Below, one piece after another: positions 9,907 to 19,109 of a stretch of 64,000 bases of DNA; position 1 is the stretch's first letter; every line of letters starts with the position of its first letter. Under the pieces are notes generated by a model. That model was given only the letters and a program-made list of their open reading frames with translations, did no database searches and was not told the DNA's origin. Position numbers and translations under genes: made by a program. Origin of the DNA: Desulfocurvus sp. (lineage in GTDB: Bacteria; Desulfobacterota; Desulfovibrionia; Desulfovibrionales; Desulfovibrionaceae); assembly GCA_020692325.1 (NCBI GenBank), contig JAIMKR010000003.1, positions 176,556 through 240,555 on the forward strand, written 5' to 3'.

Positions 9907-10797
9907 TTGCTGATGAACAAACTGACCTTCATTCTGGTCCGGGTCTTCGACCGCGCCCAGGCATTCACCGAGTCCGAGGGGGCGCACAAGTTCGTGGGCC
10001 AGGGCTTGGTGGCGTTCTTCCTGGCCGCGCTCGCACTCATCGAGCTGAACCGGCTGGATCTGCTACTGGCCGCGCTTGGCGAACTGCTTTCGCGCAACAG
10101 CTTCGACGCAGTCACCCAGACATTCACCCTCGTGCTGATGCTGGAGGTGGTGGAGCTGGTATTCTCGCTGCCGCGCAGCACCTCGCGCTCCGTGGGCAAG
10201 CAGTTCGAGATTCTGGCCCTCATCCTCCTGCGCGACGCGTTCAAGGAACTCACGCACCTGCCCGTGCCCGTCGAGCTGACCGGCCACAGCGACGTGATCG
10301 TGAACATCGCGCTGGACGGCGCGGGCGCGCTGACCGTGTTCGTGCTGCTGGGGGCCTACAAGTACGCCCAGCGCTGCGCGCCCCGGCATTGGGCCCCGGC
10401 CATCCTGGCCAAGTTCATCACCGCCAAGAAACTTGTGGCCCTGCTGGTGCTTTGCGCCTTCGTCGCCATGGGCGCATATGACGCGCTGCTGCTGCTGCGC
10501 GTCGAACCCACCTTCGACATCTTCCACGACTTTTACACGCTGCTCATTTTCACCGACATTCTCATCGTGCTCATCGCCCAGCGCTACATGCCGGAATTCC
10601 ACGCCATCTTCCGCAATTCCGGGTTCGCGCTGTCCACGTTGTTCATCCGCATGGCCCTCACGGCCCCGACCATGCTCTCGGTTCTTATGGGCGTGGGGGC
10701 CATGGTCTTCGCCGTGGGGCTCACCTTCGCCTCCAACCGCTTCTACGCCATCACCCAAACGGGGGGTCCATGCCTTCTGCCCGATTCTCGAAAATAG
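9907..10797 (+). CDS. Multi-pass inner-membrane protein of unknown function
   Basis: The product is about 296 aa with roughly six or seven hydrophobic segments, for example LVAFFLAALALIEL, FTLVLMLEVVELVFSL, ALTVFVLLGAYKYA, LVALLVLCAFVAMGAY and FYTLLIFTDILIVLIAQRY. No enzymatic motif was recognised. The start is ambiguous: GAGGA at 9892-9896 lies 10 bases before TTG 9907 but 16 before ATG 9913, so TTG was kept; the choice changes only two residues. It follows the SNF2 gene by 30 bases, and its 3' end overlaps the start of the next gene by 28 bases, which suggests an operon. Confidence 0.7.
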   Translation: MLMNKLTFILVRVFDRAQAFTESEGAHKFVGQGLVAFFLAALALIELNRLDLLLAALGELLSRNSFDAVTQTFTLVLMLEVVELVFSLPRSTSRSVGKQFEILALILLRDAFKELTHLPVPVELTGHSDVIVNIALDGAGALTVFVLLGAYKYAQRCAPRHWAPAILAKFITAKKLVALLVLCAFVAMGAYDALLLLRVEPTFDIFHDFYTLLIFTDILIVLIAQRYMPEFHAIFRNSGFALSTLFIRMALTAPTMLSVLMGVGAMVFAVGLTFASNRFYAITQTGGPCLLPDSRK

Positions 10798-11198
10798 GCG
10801 CCGACGCGAAAAAGCGTCTTTACGGCCCGCGCGGCCTGCTCGTGTGCGGCTACGCCGCAGCCGAACAGCAGCCCTTTCTGGACATGCTCGTCCGTTTCAG
10901 TCTGGCGGACATTCCCGTGGTTTTCGCCACCGCTGCGGAAATGGACCACACGGTGGGCGAGGCTCTGACGCTGCCCGCCGGCCACGGCCAGGACGCGGAC
11001 AGCCCGCTGCCGCGCGCCGTCGTGCTCTCCGGCGTCACGGAAAAGGAACTCTCCACCATCATGGCCGCCTGGAAGCACCTCGGCCTGCCGCGTCAGAACT
11101 GGGCCAGCCTCACCCCCACCTCCGAGGGCTGGCCGCTCGTCGACCTGCTGACCGAGCTGGACATGGAGCGCGTCGCCCTCTCCTCCCGCACGAAATAG
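10770..11198 (+). CDS. Small DUF3783-like protein
   Basis: This is a 142-aa soluble protein starting MPSARFSKIGADAKKRLYGP, with an alpha/beta pattern (GLLVCGYAAAEQQPFLDMLV, PRAVVLSGVTEKELSTIMAAW, NWASLTPTSEGWPLVDLLTEL). The spacing of conserved-looking Gly/Trp/Leu positions resembles DUF3783, a family of unknown function common in Desulfovibrio; this match is from memory. It overlaps the preceding membrane-protein gene by 28 bases, so the two are likely expressed together. Function is unknown. Confidence 0.65.
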   Translation: MPSARFSKIGADAKKRLYGPRGLLVCGYAAAEQQPFLDMLVRFSLADIPVVFATAAEMDHTVGEALTLPAGHGQDADSPLPRAVVLSGVTEKELSTIMAAWKHLGLPRQNWASLTPTSEGWPLVDLLTELDMERVALSSRTK

Positions 11199-11224
11199 CC
11201 CCTCAGAGACTCCCCGGGCTCCGC

Positions 11225-11430
11225 CGGATACTCGGGGCGCTGCCCCGAACCCCGCCAACGGGCATCCGCCCTTTGGAATTCCACATTCGTTCGGCTTCCC
11301 CGACGCGAAGCCGCCGGAAAAGCCGAACGACCGGTGCGGGTTCGGAATGCGTCGATGCGGGCGAAACGCCGCGCACATGCAAAAGGCCGTTTTCCTTTAC
11401 GCGGGGGGCCAGGGGACGCGGTTGAACCCC
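11225..11430 (-). repeat. Structured interspersed intergenic repeat, copy 1
   Basis: Read on the minus strand, this stretch matches the element at 49856-50047. It holds three successive hairpins. The first has 11-bp arms at 11330-11320 and 11297-11287 (TCGTTCGGCTT / AAGCCGAACGA) around a GGCTTCGCG loop. The second is CCAAAGGGC...GCCCGTTGG with one mismatch. The third is CGGGGC-AGC-GCCCCG. The arm sequence of the first hairpin differs completely from copy 2, yet both copies pair perfectly. The element fills much of the 435-bp gap between the convergent DUF3783 and TSUP genes, where no convincing gene was found (11199-11633). Confidence 0.7.
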
Positions 11431-11633
11431 GAAGGGGGGCCGCTGGCCGCCGGAGGCATAACCGCCGCCCCATTCTCAAGACGAAGAGAAAATCCCCGGA
11501 CGATCAATCGCGAAAGAAATCCGATCGTTGGACAGGAAAGCCCCCAAGCATGGCGCGCCTGCGTTCCGCGAGGAACTGGGCCGGAGGATGGAAGGAGGCG
11601 CCCTCCTCCGGTCGGTTCTTCGCCGCCTTTCGG

Positions 11634-12452
11634 CTAGGCGAAATACGACGACGCGAGCGCCCAGAGCATGCGCGTGGCGACGACGATGAGCAGACAGGCG
11701 AAAATCTTCTTGAGCTTGGCCACGGGCATTCCATGAGCGAGCTTCGCGCCCAGCGGCGCGGTGAGAATGCTGGCGCAGACGATGCCGAAGAACGCGGGCA
11801 GATAGATGAAACCGAGATATCCGCCGGAGATGCCGGGCAGATTGGCGTGCAGGCCGGTGTAGATGTAGCCGACGGTGCTGGCCAGGGCGATGGGCAGGCC
11901 CACAGCGGCGCTGGTGCCGATGCAGTTGAGCATCCCGACGTTGCACCAGGTGAGGAAGGGCACGGTCATGGTGCCGCCGCCGATGCCGACGAGGCTGGAC
12001 ACGCAGCCGATGACGCCGCCGGCGAGGAGCATTCCGCCAGTGCCGGGCACCTCGCGGCTGGCCTTGGGCTTGATGTTCAGCAGCATCTGCGTGGCGACGT
12101 AATAGAGAAAGACGACGAAGAAGGCGCTGAGGAAGCGGCTGGACAACAGCGAGGCGACCTTGGAGCCGAGGAAGCTGCCGAGGAGGATGCCGGGGGTGAT
12201 GGCCCAGAACACCGGCCACATGAGCGACCCGCGTTTGTGGTGGGCGTGCATGGAGGAGATGGAGGTGAAAATGATGGTGGCCAGCGAGGTGCCCAGCGCC
12301 AGATGCTGGATGTAATCGGCCGGCTGGCCTTGCGCGGTGAAGGCGATGTTCAGGATGGGCACGATGACGAGCCCGCCGCCGATGCCGAGCAGACCCGCGA
12401 GAAGTCCGGCGACGATGCCGGTGCCAATGTACAACAGCCAGGCCGAGAGCAT
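11634..12452 (-). CDS. TSUP-family (TauE/SafE) membrane permease
   Basis: The 272-aa product starts at ATG 12452 behind a clean GGAGG; a longer open frame upstream lacks a ribosome-binding site. It shows the internal duplication of the TauE/SafE family: GLLAGLLGIGGGLVIVPIL near the N-terminus and CVSSLVGIGGGTMTVPFL in the middle. There are about eight hydrophobic helices. Members move small organic or inorganic sulfur-containing anions (sulfite, sulfonates, sulfoacetate) across the inner membrane; the substrate here is not determined. It diverges from the asparagine synthetase gene. Confidence 0.92.
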   Translation of the reverse strand: MLSAWLLYIGTGIVAGLLAGLLGIGGGLVIVPILNIAFTAQGQPADYIQHLALGTSLATIIFTSISSMHAHHKRGSLMWPVFWAITPGILLGSFLGSKVASLLSSRFLSAFFVVFLYYVATQMLLNIKPKASREVPGTGGMLLAGGVIGCVSSLVGIGGGTMTVPFLTWCNVGMLNCIGTSAAVGLPIALASTVGYIYTGLHANLPGISGGYLGFIYLPAFFGIVCASILTAPLGAKLAHGMPVAKLKKIFACLLIVVATRMLWALASSYFA

Positions 12453-12625
12453 GGAAGGACCTCCGTGTTTGGCCCTGGCCGTCAGAAAAAGACAACGCTG
12501 GCGGTGTGCGGGCGGAATGGATGACGTTTTTATGTACGATCGGCGCGGGCGCTTGTAAAGTGTGGTCGAACGGCCCCGCCCTGGGCGCATTGCCACCCTC
12601 GCGCGGAACTGCTAGAAGGCGCAAC

Positions 12626-14635
12626 ATGTGCGGCATTGCAGGCATTCTGGATAACTCCGGGGCGCGGACGCCCGATGAACTCGCGGCGCTGGCCCGGCGC
12701 ATGGCCGAGGTGCAGGCGCACCGCGGGCCAGACGGATCGGGCGTGTACGCCGATCCCGAGGGCGGATTGGCGCTGGGGCACCGGCGTCTGGCCGTGCTGG
12801 AGCTCGGCGAGGCTGGCGCGCAGCCCATGGCCAGCGCCGACGGACGCTTCGTGCTGACCTACAATGGCGAAATCTACAATCACTTTGAGCTGCGCGGGCA
12901 GATCGACGCGGCGCGCGCCTATTCGGGCCGGCCGGCCCTTTCCTGGCGCGGCGGGTCGGACACGGAGACGCTGGTGGAGGCCCTGGCCCTGTGGCGTCCG
13001 GCCGAGGCGCTCACCCGCTGCGAAGGCATGTTCGCTCTGGGCGTGTGGGACCGCCGCGAGCGCACGCTGACCCTCGCCCGCGACCGCATGGGCGAGAAAC
13101 CGCTGTACTACGCCGCGCGTGGCGGACGGCTCTTCTTCGCCTCGGAGCTGGCGGGCCTAACGGCGGCGCTGGACTTCACGCCCGTGGTGGACAGAAGCGC
13201 GCTGGCGCTGTTCCTGCGACTTTCCTGCATTCCCGCGCCGCACAGCATTCTTTCCGGCGTGCGCAAGATGCCGCCGGGCCGGCTGCTCACCCTGCGCGCG
13301 GACAATGTGACGGATTCGGCGGACCTGCCGGAGCCAGCGGTCTACTGGTCCCTCAGGGACATGGCCGAGGCCGGCCTCGCCGCGCCCTTCGCCGGAAGCG
13401 ACGACGAAGCCCTGGACGCGCTATTGGAACGCCTGCGCCGCAGCGTGCGCTCGCGGATGCAGGCCGACGTGCCCGTTGGCGCGCTGCTCTCCGGTGGTGT
13501 GGACTCATCGCTGGTGACGGCCCTCATGGTCGAGGCGGCGGGCGGCCGCACGGTGCGCGCCTTCACCATCGGCTACGACGACGCGGCCTACGACGAGTCC
13601 GCCCTGGCGGCCACGGTGGCCAAACATCTGGGTGCGGAACACGTGGCGCTGACCTTTCGGACCGAGGACGCGCTCCGGCTCGTTCCCGAACTGGGCCGGG
13701 CCTCGGGAGAGCCCTTCGCCGACGCGTCCTTCCTGCCCACGCTGCTCGTGTCCAAGCTCACGCGCGGGCACGTCAAAGTCTGCCTGACGGGAGACGGCGG
13801 CGACGAACTCTTCGCCGGGTACAACCGGCACGTGCATGGCGCGGCCCTGTGGGCCATGCTCTCCGGCGTGTCGCCGGGACTGCGCGGGACGCTGGCCGGC
13901 ATGATCACAAGCCTTTCCCCCCGCGCGTGGGACCGCATTCTGCGGGTGCTGCGGCCGATGCTGCCGCGCATCGCCCGGCAACGCCTGCCGGGGGAGAAGC
14001 TGCACAAGCTGGCGGCCGCCCTGCCCGCGCGCATCGCCCCAACCTTCTATGCGGCGTTGGTCTCGGCCTGGCCCGATCCCGGCGTGCTCATCCCCGGCGC
14101 GGCGGAAGCCGGCTGGGCCCTGCGGCACAAGAGTTCCTGGCCCTCGCCGGATCTCTGCCCGGAGGGAAGCTCCGTCTGGATGCAGTATCTGGACACGGCC
14201 TGGTACCTGCCCGGCGACATCCTGACCAAGGTGGACCGGGCCACCATGCACTATGGTCTGGAGTCGCGCGCGCCGTACCTGGACCACCGGGTGGCGGCCT
14301 TCGCCTGGAGCCTGCCGGCGAACATGCGCGTGCGCTCCGGCATGGGCAAATGGGCCACACGCATGTTGCTGGACCGCTACATGCCCCACGAACTGTGGGA
14401 CCGTCCCAAGATGGGCTTCGGCGTGCCCGTCGGCGACTGGCTGCGCGGTCCGCTCAAACCCTGGGCCGAGGCGCTCATCGACCCCGAGCGGTTGGCCTGC
14501 GAGGGCTACTTCGAGCCCGAGCCCGTGGCCCGAGCCTGGGCCGAGCACCAGTCCGGCCGCTTCAACCGCCAGTACCGCCTCTGGCCCATCCTGATGTTCC
14601 AGGCCTGGCTGGAAAACGCCGGCATTTCGGGATAG
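12626..14635 (+). CDS. asnB: Asparagine synthetase (glutamine-hydrolysing), glycan-locus type
   Basis: The 669-aa product begins MCGIAGIL, placing the class II glutamine amidotransferase nucleophile Cys at position 2 after Met removal; this fixes the ATG at 12626. The N-terminal domain shows HRGPDGSG and YNGEIYNH, and the synthetase domain has the PP-loop LLSGGVDSSLV. It would transfer ammonia from glutamine to an aspartate or another carboxylate. It lies immediately upstream of a glycosyltransferase and a PglC-like enzyme, with 9 bases to the next gene. Homologues in such loci often amidate sugar carboxyl groups rather than make free asparagine, so its true acceptor is uncertain. Confidence 0.92.
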   Translation: MCGIAGILDNSGARTPDELAALARRMAEVQAHRGPDGSGVYADPEGGLALGHRRLAVLELGEAGAQPMASADGRFVLTYNGEIYNHFELRGQIDAARAYSGRPALSWRGGSDTETLVEALALWRPAEALTRCEGMFALGVWDRRERTLTLARDRMGEKPLYYAARGGRLFFASELAGLTAALDFTPVVDRSALALFLRLSCIPAPHSILSGVRKMPPGRLLTLRADNVTDSADLPEPAVYWSLRDMAEAGLAAPFAGSDDEALDALLERLRRSVRSRMQADVPVGALLSGGVDSSLVTALMVEAAGGRTVRAFTIGYDDAAYDESALAATVAKHLGAEHVALTFRTEDALRLVPELGRASGEPFADASFLPTLLVSKLTRGHVKVCLTGDGGDELFAGYNRHVHGAALWAMLSGVSPGLRGTLAGMITSLSPRAWDRILRVLRPMLPRIARQRLPGEKLHKLAAALPARIAPTFYAALVSAWPDPGVLIPGAAEAGWALRHKSSWPSPDLCPEGSSVWMQYLDTAWYLPGDILTKVDRATMHYGLESRAPYLDHRVAAFAWSLPANMRVRSGMGKWATRMLLDRYMPHELWDRPKMGFGVPVGDWLRGPLKPWAEALIDPERLACEGYFEPEPVARAWAEHQSGRFNRQYRLWPILMFQAWLENAGISG

Positions 14636-14644
14636 ACTCGAACG

Positions 14645-15877
14645 ATGCGCATCCTCGTCGTCGCGGGGCACGCCCCCTCCCTGGTGAATTTTCGCGGCCC
14701 GCTCCTGGCCGCCCTGGCCGCGCGCGGGCACCACGTGCTGGCGGCCGCCCCACCGGAGCCCGGCGACGGCGAGGCCACCCGCGCGACTCTGCGCCGTCTC
14801 GGCGTGGCCGAGCTGCTCCCCTACCCGCTGGATCGTGGCGGCACGAATCCCGTGCGCGACGCGCGCACCATCCTCGCCCTGCGCCGGATGATCATCGACC
14901 GCGCGCCCAACCTCGTGCTGCCGTACACCATCAAGCCGGTCATCTACGCCTCGCTGGCGGCGCGCTGGGCGGGTTCGCCGCGCGTGGTCTCGCTGGTCAC
15001 GGGGCTTGGCTACGCCTTCGGCGGGCTGGACGCCGACGGCGGCATGGACATGCCCGGGCGGCTGCGCACCGTCCCGCGCCGCTGCCTGGCCGGGTTCGTG
15101 GTACGGCTGTACGAAAAGGCCCTGGAACGCAACGACGCCGTCATATTCCAGAACCCGGACGACCGCGCCCTGTTCGAGCGCCTGGGCATTCTTGGACATG
15201 GACAACGCGTGGCCGTTGTGGGCGGCAGCGGCGTGGACCTGACGCATTTCTCCCCCGTGCCGCCGGCCCGCACGGAGACCGGCGCGCCGGTGTTCCTCTG
15301 CGTGGCGCGGCTGCTGTGGGCCAAGGGCGTTGGCGTGTATGTGGAGGCCTGCCGGATGCTCAAACGCCGCCACCCGGAGGTCGTGTGCCGTTTGCTCGGC
15401 CAGCCGGACGCCGTGCCCGACGCCGTGCCCGCCGAGGTGCTGCGCCGCTGGCGCGAGGACCGCGTGGTGGAGATCGTCGATTCCGTGGACGACGTGCGCG
15501 AACAACTCGCCGCCGCCAGCGTGTTCGTGCTGCCGAGCTTCCGCGAGGGCGCGCCGCGCGCCACCCTGGAGGCCATGGCCATGGCCCGGCCGGTCGTCAC
15601 CACCGACATGCCCGGCTGCCGGCAGACGGTCGAGGACGGCGTGACCGGATACCTCGTTCCGCCCTTCGAGCCCGGCGAACTCTCCCGCGCCATGGAACGC
15701 TTCGTGCTCGATCCCGAATCCATCGCGACCATGGGACAGGCCGCGCGCAGGCTGGCCGAGGAACGCTTCGACGTGGAACGCGTCACCCGGGACATGCTGG
15801 CCGTGCTGCCTCTTCCAGAAAACGCGCCATCCGCCGCGTCCCCCATCCCCGCGCCGCCGGACGCCTCCCGGCCGTGA
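14645..15877 (+). CDS. GT4-family glycosyltransferase (PglA-like)
   Basis: The 410-aa protein has the two-domain GT-B layout. The N-terminal lobe starts MRILVVAGHAPSLVNFRGPL and the C-terminal lobe carries VFLCVARLLWAKGVGVYVEA, then a nucleotide-binding block FVLPSFREGAPRATLEAMAMARPVV with the E(x7)E-like pattern of family 4. It should add a hexose or HexNAc to a lipid-linked sugar on the cytoplasmic face. The gene sits between asnB and a PglC-like phosphoglycosyl transferase and overlaps the latter by 4 bases (GTGA). This resembles pglA-pglC order in protein-glycosylation or O-antigen loci. Confidence 0.88.
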   Translation: MRILVVAGHAPSLVNFRGPLLAALAARGHHVLAAAPPEPGDGEATRATLRRLGVAELLPYPLDRGGTNPVRDARTILALRRMIIDRAPNLVLPYTIKPVIYASLAARWAGSPRVVSLVTGLGYAFGGLDADGGMDMPGRLRTVPRRCLAGFVVRLYEKALERNDAVIFQNPDDRALFERLGILGHGQRVAVVGGSGVDLTHFSPVPPARTETGAPVFLCVARLLWAKGVGVYVEACRMLKRRHPEVVCRLLGQPDAVPDAVPAEVLRRWREDRVVEIVDSVDDVREQLAAASVFVLPSFREGAPRATLEAMAMARPVVTTDMPGCRQTVEDGVTGYLVPPFEPGELSRAMERFVLDPESIATMGQAARRLAEERFDVERVTRDMLAVLPLPENAPSAASPIPAPPDASRP

Positions 15878-16512
15878 ACGCCAAGCGCGCCCTCGACCTG
15901 GCCATCGCGCTGCCGGCGGTCATCGTCCTCGCGCCGGTGATGCTCGGCGTGGCGCTCGCCGTGCGCATGATTCTGGGGCCCGGAGTGCTCTTCCGGCAGG
16001 TGCGGCCCGGCCTGCGCGGCGCGCCCTTCACCCTCGTCAAATTCCGCACCATGCGCCAGGGCGACGGCCCGGACGCCGAACGCCTCACGCCCTTCGGCCG
16101 CTTTCTGCGCGCCACCTCTCTGGACGAGCTGCCCGAACTCCTCAACGTGCTGCGCGGGGAAATGAGCCTCGTGGGCCCGCGCCCGCTGCTCATGGAATAC
16201 CTCGCGCTGTACACGCCCGAGCAGGCCCGCCGCCACGAGGCGCTCCCCGGCGTCACCGGCTGGGCGCAAGTGAACGGCCGCAACGCCGTCACCTGGGAGG
16301 AGCGTCTGGCCATGGACGTGTGGTACGTGGATCATCGCAGCCTGGGACTGGACCTGCGCATCCTGGCGCGCACGTTCGCCGCCGTGCTGCGACGCGAGGG
16401 CGTCCACGCCCCGGGCAGCCCCACCATGCCCCGGTTCACCGGCTCCCGTCCCACCGGACAAAACGGACAGGCTGGACAGAACGGGGGAGAGGAAGGCACC
16501 GGCCGCGATTGA
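15874..16512 (+). CDS. PglC-like sugar-1-phosphate transferase (initiating PGT)
   Basis: The 212-aa protein starts at GTG 15874, overlapping the previous stop. It has the small monotopic phosphoglycosyl transferase architecture: one N-terminal re-entrant hydrophobic helix (LAIALPAVIVLAPVMLGVAL), then the catalytic region FRQVRPGLRGAPFTLVKFRT, TSLDELPELLNVLRGEMSLV and GPRPLLMEYL. The DELPELLNVLRGEMS-like block is the family hallmark. It would transfer a sugar-1-phosphate, often di-N-acetylbacillosamine-P, to undecaprenyl phosphate. Matching nucleotide-sugar genes lie at 50-53.8 kb. The last 35 residues are low-complexity (TGQNGQAGQNGGEEG). Confidence 0.9.
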   Translation: MNAKRALDLAIALPAVIVLAPVMLGVALAVRMILGPGVLFRQVRPGLRGAPFTLVKFRTMRQGDGPDAERLTPFGRFLRATSLDELPELLNVLRGEMSLVGPRPLLMEYLALYTPEQARRHEALPGVTGWAQVNGRNAVTWEERLAMDVWYVDHRSLGLDLRILARTFAAVLRREGVHAPGSPTMPRFTGSRPTGQNGQAGQNGGEEGTGRD

Positions 16513-16608
16513 ACACCGCGTGCATCTGCGATTCTGGCAGCCGCGGTACGGACAATCGGCAAAGCCCCCGCGAGGTCAGCACGTCCAGCCCATTCGCACC
16601 ACGAATAA

Positions 16609-16975
16609 TTTTCCGCTTTCGGCTCTCCTGCTCTGAACCTGGAGGAAGGCGAAGAAATCGGGGGCAGCCTGAAAAGCCACAGGATCGGCACCGGGCCGCA
16701 CACGGCGCAGTTCGAGCGCGACTTCGTCGCCAACGCGGCCGCGCCCGGCGCGGCGGGCCAGCCTCCAGCACAGCCCGCCCAACATCTGACCATAGCCGTC
16801 CTCAACCTCAAGCCCGACGGCGAGGTCATCACCACGCCGCTTACCTTCTGCACCACGGTCAACACCATCCTGCACACGACAGCCGCGCGATCCGCGCGAC
16901 GCCCACCGTTCCAGCTTTTCCCGACGTTTCCGCGCCGACAAGGCCACCCGGGCGCACCCGCGTCCAAGCGGCCGC
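16609..16975 (+). pseudogene. Decayed 5' part of a DegT/DnrJ/EryC1/StrS aminotransferase
   Basis: One frame reads LEEGEEIGGSLKSHRIGTGP then HTAQFERDFV and, 80-90 bases on, GEVITTPLTFCTTVNTILHT. These match the start of sugar aminotransferases (…SGWITTGPKTxxFExxF… and …DEVITTPLTFCATVNVILHTGA…). The stretch between them, which should hold the conserved HAVAVSSCTAALHLAL segment, is unrecognisable. After about 16880 similarity seems to continue in another frame (TVPAFPDVSAPTR, like TPVFADVDPAT). There is no start codon, and nothing of the remaining 250 or so residues, including the PLP lysine. The rest of 16513-17084 holds no gene; it includes long G and C runs near 17040. Confidence 0.7.
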
Positions 16976-17084
16976 ATTGGGGCGGATCCGCCCCCCCTGG
17001 CCTCCCGCCAGCGTTCAGCGGGACGGGGCGCGCGTCGCGGGGGGGGGCGGGCAACCGGGACAGACCCGCGCGACGCCCCGCATT

Positions 17085-18386
17085 TCACCGCCCGGGGCGG
17101 GCGGCTGGGCAGGTCTCGGTCCTCCTTTTCAGGAAAACGAACGTCGCGTAGGAGCCGGCCACCGCGAACATGAGCGGATAGAAAAAGTCGTGCGGAAAGT
17201 GCGTGAACTCGAAGGCGAGGGCGATGGCCGTGAGCGGCATGTTCATCGATGAGGCCAGAAAAGCCCCAGCGCCGATGATGGCGGTGTCAGCCGGATCGAT
17301 CGCGGGCAGAACCAGATTCCAGACGCTCACGGTGGCGGTCGCCAGCATCGCGCCAAGCGTCATTCCGGGAGTAAGGAGACCGCCCTCCGCGCCACCCCGG
17401 AGGCTCGCGGTGATAAAGAGGAATTTCAGGAACAAAAACGTCAGGGCCAGCTCGGGGGTGAGGGAATCAAACAGGCTGAGCTGGATCGGCCCCTTCCCAT
17501 TGCCCAATAATTGCGGGAACGGGATCGACATCGCGCCCAGCGCCAGGAATTGCAGGAGACAAAACGGCATCAGTCGCCAATCCCTGGGGGCGAACTTACG
17601 CGCATGGGCCACACTTTTGGAAAATACGAACGCGGCGCATCCGAAAAGAGGACCAAAGGCGATCGCCCAGGCCATGACCGGAAACGATATCGTCTGCCGC
17701 ACGAAGACATACTGGGTCGCGTTTCCCAGCCCGATCCAGGCGATGCTGGAGGCGATGCTGGACGCGACCATGGCGGGAAGCAACGCCGAGCACTCGAAGG
17801 TGCCCAGCAGCACCTCGAGGGTGAAGAGCGCCCCGCCGATGGGCACGTTGTACACGGCGGCCAATCCGGCCCCGGCGGCGGAGGCGACGACGACCTTCGA
17901 CTCCTGATTCGTCAGTTTGGCGAACTGGGCGATTTTACGCGCATAGACGGCGGCGATTTCCCGAGGCGCGACTTCCCGGCCCAGCGGAGAACCAAGGGCG
18001 ACGGTGATGATCTGCAGCAGGGCGTGGCATGTCGTCGCGAAGACCGGCATTTCGTGTTTTTCCGACTTAACCGCGTTCTTGATGGAAACGAGCGGCTTGC
18101 AGAAATTGCGGACGAACCACCAGCCCACGCCGGCCACCAGACCGCAAGCGCCAAGCACGAGGACCCTGCGGACGGGACTCGCCGCGCAGACCCCCTGCAG
18201 AAAGCTCTTCGCGCCGTGCAGCTGGTACATGTCATATCCAAAGGCCACATGCTGAATCCCGTGGAGGAGCAACGCCAGCCCCATGCCCCCAATCCCCGCG
18301 ACGACCCCGGTCGCCACGGTCACGAGGGCAAGCGTCACCAAGGACGATCCACCTTCCGATTCCCGAGAATTCCCCCACCTAAACAT
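17085..18386 (-). CDS. ClC-family chloride channel / H+-Cl- antiporter
   Basis: The 433-aa membrane protein has the ClC signature in modified form: LGSPLGREVAPREIAAVYAR (canonical GSGVGREGP), then ASAAGAGLAAVYNVPIGGAL and FLASSMNMPLTAIALAFEFT. It has about ten hydrophobic segments. It starts at ATG 18386 with GAGAGG nine bases upstream; an in-frame TTG lies one codon earlier. It should carry chloride or another anion across the inner membrane. There is no C-terminal CBS pair. Neighbouring genes on both sides are separated by long non-coding stretches, so it is probably monocistronic. Confidence 0.9.
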   Translation of the reverse strand: MFRWGNSRESEGGSSLVTLALVTVATGVVAGIGGMGLALLLHGIQHVAFGYDMYQLHGAKSFLQGVCAASPVRRVLVLGACGLVAGVGWWFVRNFCKPLVSIKNAVKSEKHEMPVFATTCHALLQIITVALGSPLGREVAPREIAAVYARKIAQFAKLTNQESKVVVASAAGAGLAAVYNVPIGGALFTLEVLLGTFECSALLPAMVASSIASSIAWIGLGNATQYVFVRQTISFPVMAWAIAFGPLFGCAAFVFSKSVAHARKFAPRDWRLMPFCLLQFLALGAMSIPFPQLLGNGKGPIQLSLFDSLTPELALTFLFLKFLFITASLRGGAEGGLLTPGMTLGAMLATATVSVWNLVLPAIDPADTAIIGAGAFLASSMNMPLTAIALAFEFTHFPHDFFYPLMFAVAGSYATFVFLKRRTETCPAARPGR

Positions 18387-19109
18387 CAATCGCCGCCTCT
18401 CTGTCGTTCGATTCTCTCGGCCGCGTCGCTGGATCCGGCCCGATCGTCAACCACACTCCGCCTCCGCCATCCGTGCGCGCCTAAGGCCCCCCCCCATCAC
18501 CCAGTGGGGAACAGTTCCCTCGGCGGGCGCGCCGAATGCGCGAAAGGGACTGGGGCTGGCCGCCGCGTCCGATGCGCCGGCCGCAGGGGCGCGCGTCGCG
18601 CCCACCCGCCACGGTTCTTGTGACGGCAGGATCCGTTGGCCGGATCGCGTCACCGGCGCAAGCATCCAAACAATTGACAATCTGCCCCCTTCAGCGATTT
18701 CCGACTATCGCCAAAATGCCAAAGTATGTCGCGAATGCGACAAAGAAGGAGGAGCATCAACCGCGAGGGAAGGGGGAGGCCCCGAGTGACACGGCCAAGC
18801 GTATCCCCATGCCCCCCATTGGCCGGGGACCCGCGTTGGTTTTCCACCGGCCTTGCGGCGGTGAACCCGCGCGAAGGAAGGATTTCCAAGGCGTCAGCCG
18901 TGAGACGAGCGATCTCCGCGAATCTTACGACGGCAGCGTCGATGGCGAACGCTCTTTGGTGGAAGCCGGGGCAGCGGCCCGGAGCGGCCCGAGTCCGGCG
19001 GTTGTGGGGATGCCTCCGGCGGCCGGGGAGCTGCGCGCTCCCCGAGCCCCCGCGTCACGGGAAAAGCTCGGCGTGGGTATGCGACGCCACGCCATCCCCG
19101 AACGACGAA
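18387..19109. other. 723-bp intergenic region without a supported gene; GC-rich hairpin
   Basis: No reading frame here has a ribosome-binding site plus recognisable protein. The left part is upstream of the ClC gene and the right part is downstream of the phosphopantetheinyl transferase gene. A perfect 8-bp hairpin CGGGGAGC / GCTCCCCG lies at 19024-19044 with a TGCGC loop. It sits inside a stretch (ATGCCTCCGGCGGCCGGGG) that resembles repeats often found after Desulfovibrio genes. It could end leftward transcription of the transferase operon but lacks a T-run. Confidence 0.5.

Noticed and set aside
12991-16512. A single 1173-codon gene spanning asnB to the PglC-like gene
   Set aside because: Only its last 212 residues (from GTG 15874) are real; the rest is a shadow of asnB and the GT4 gene.
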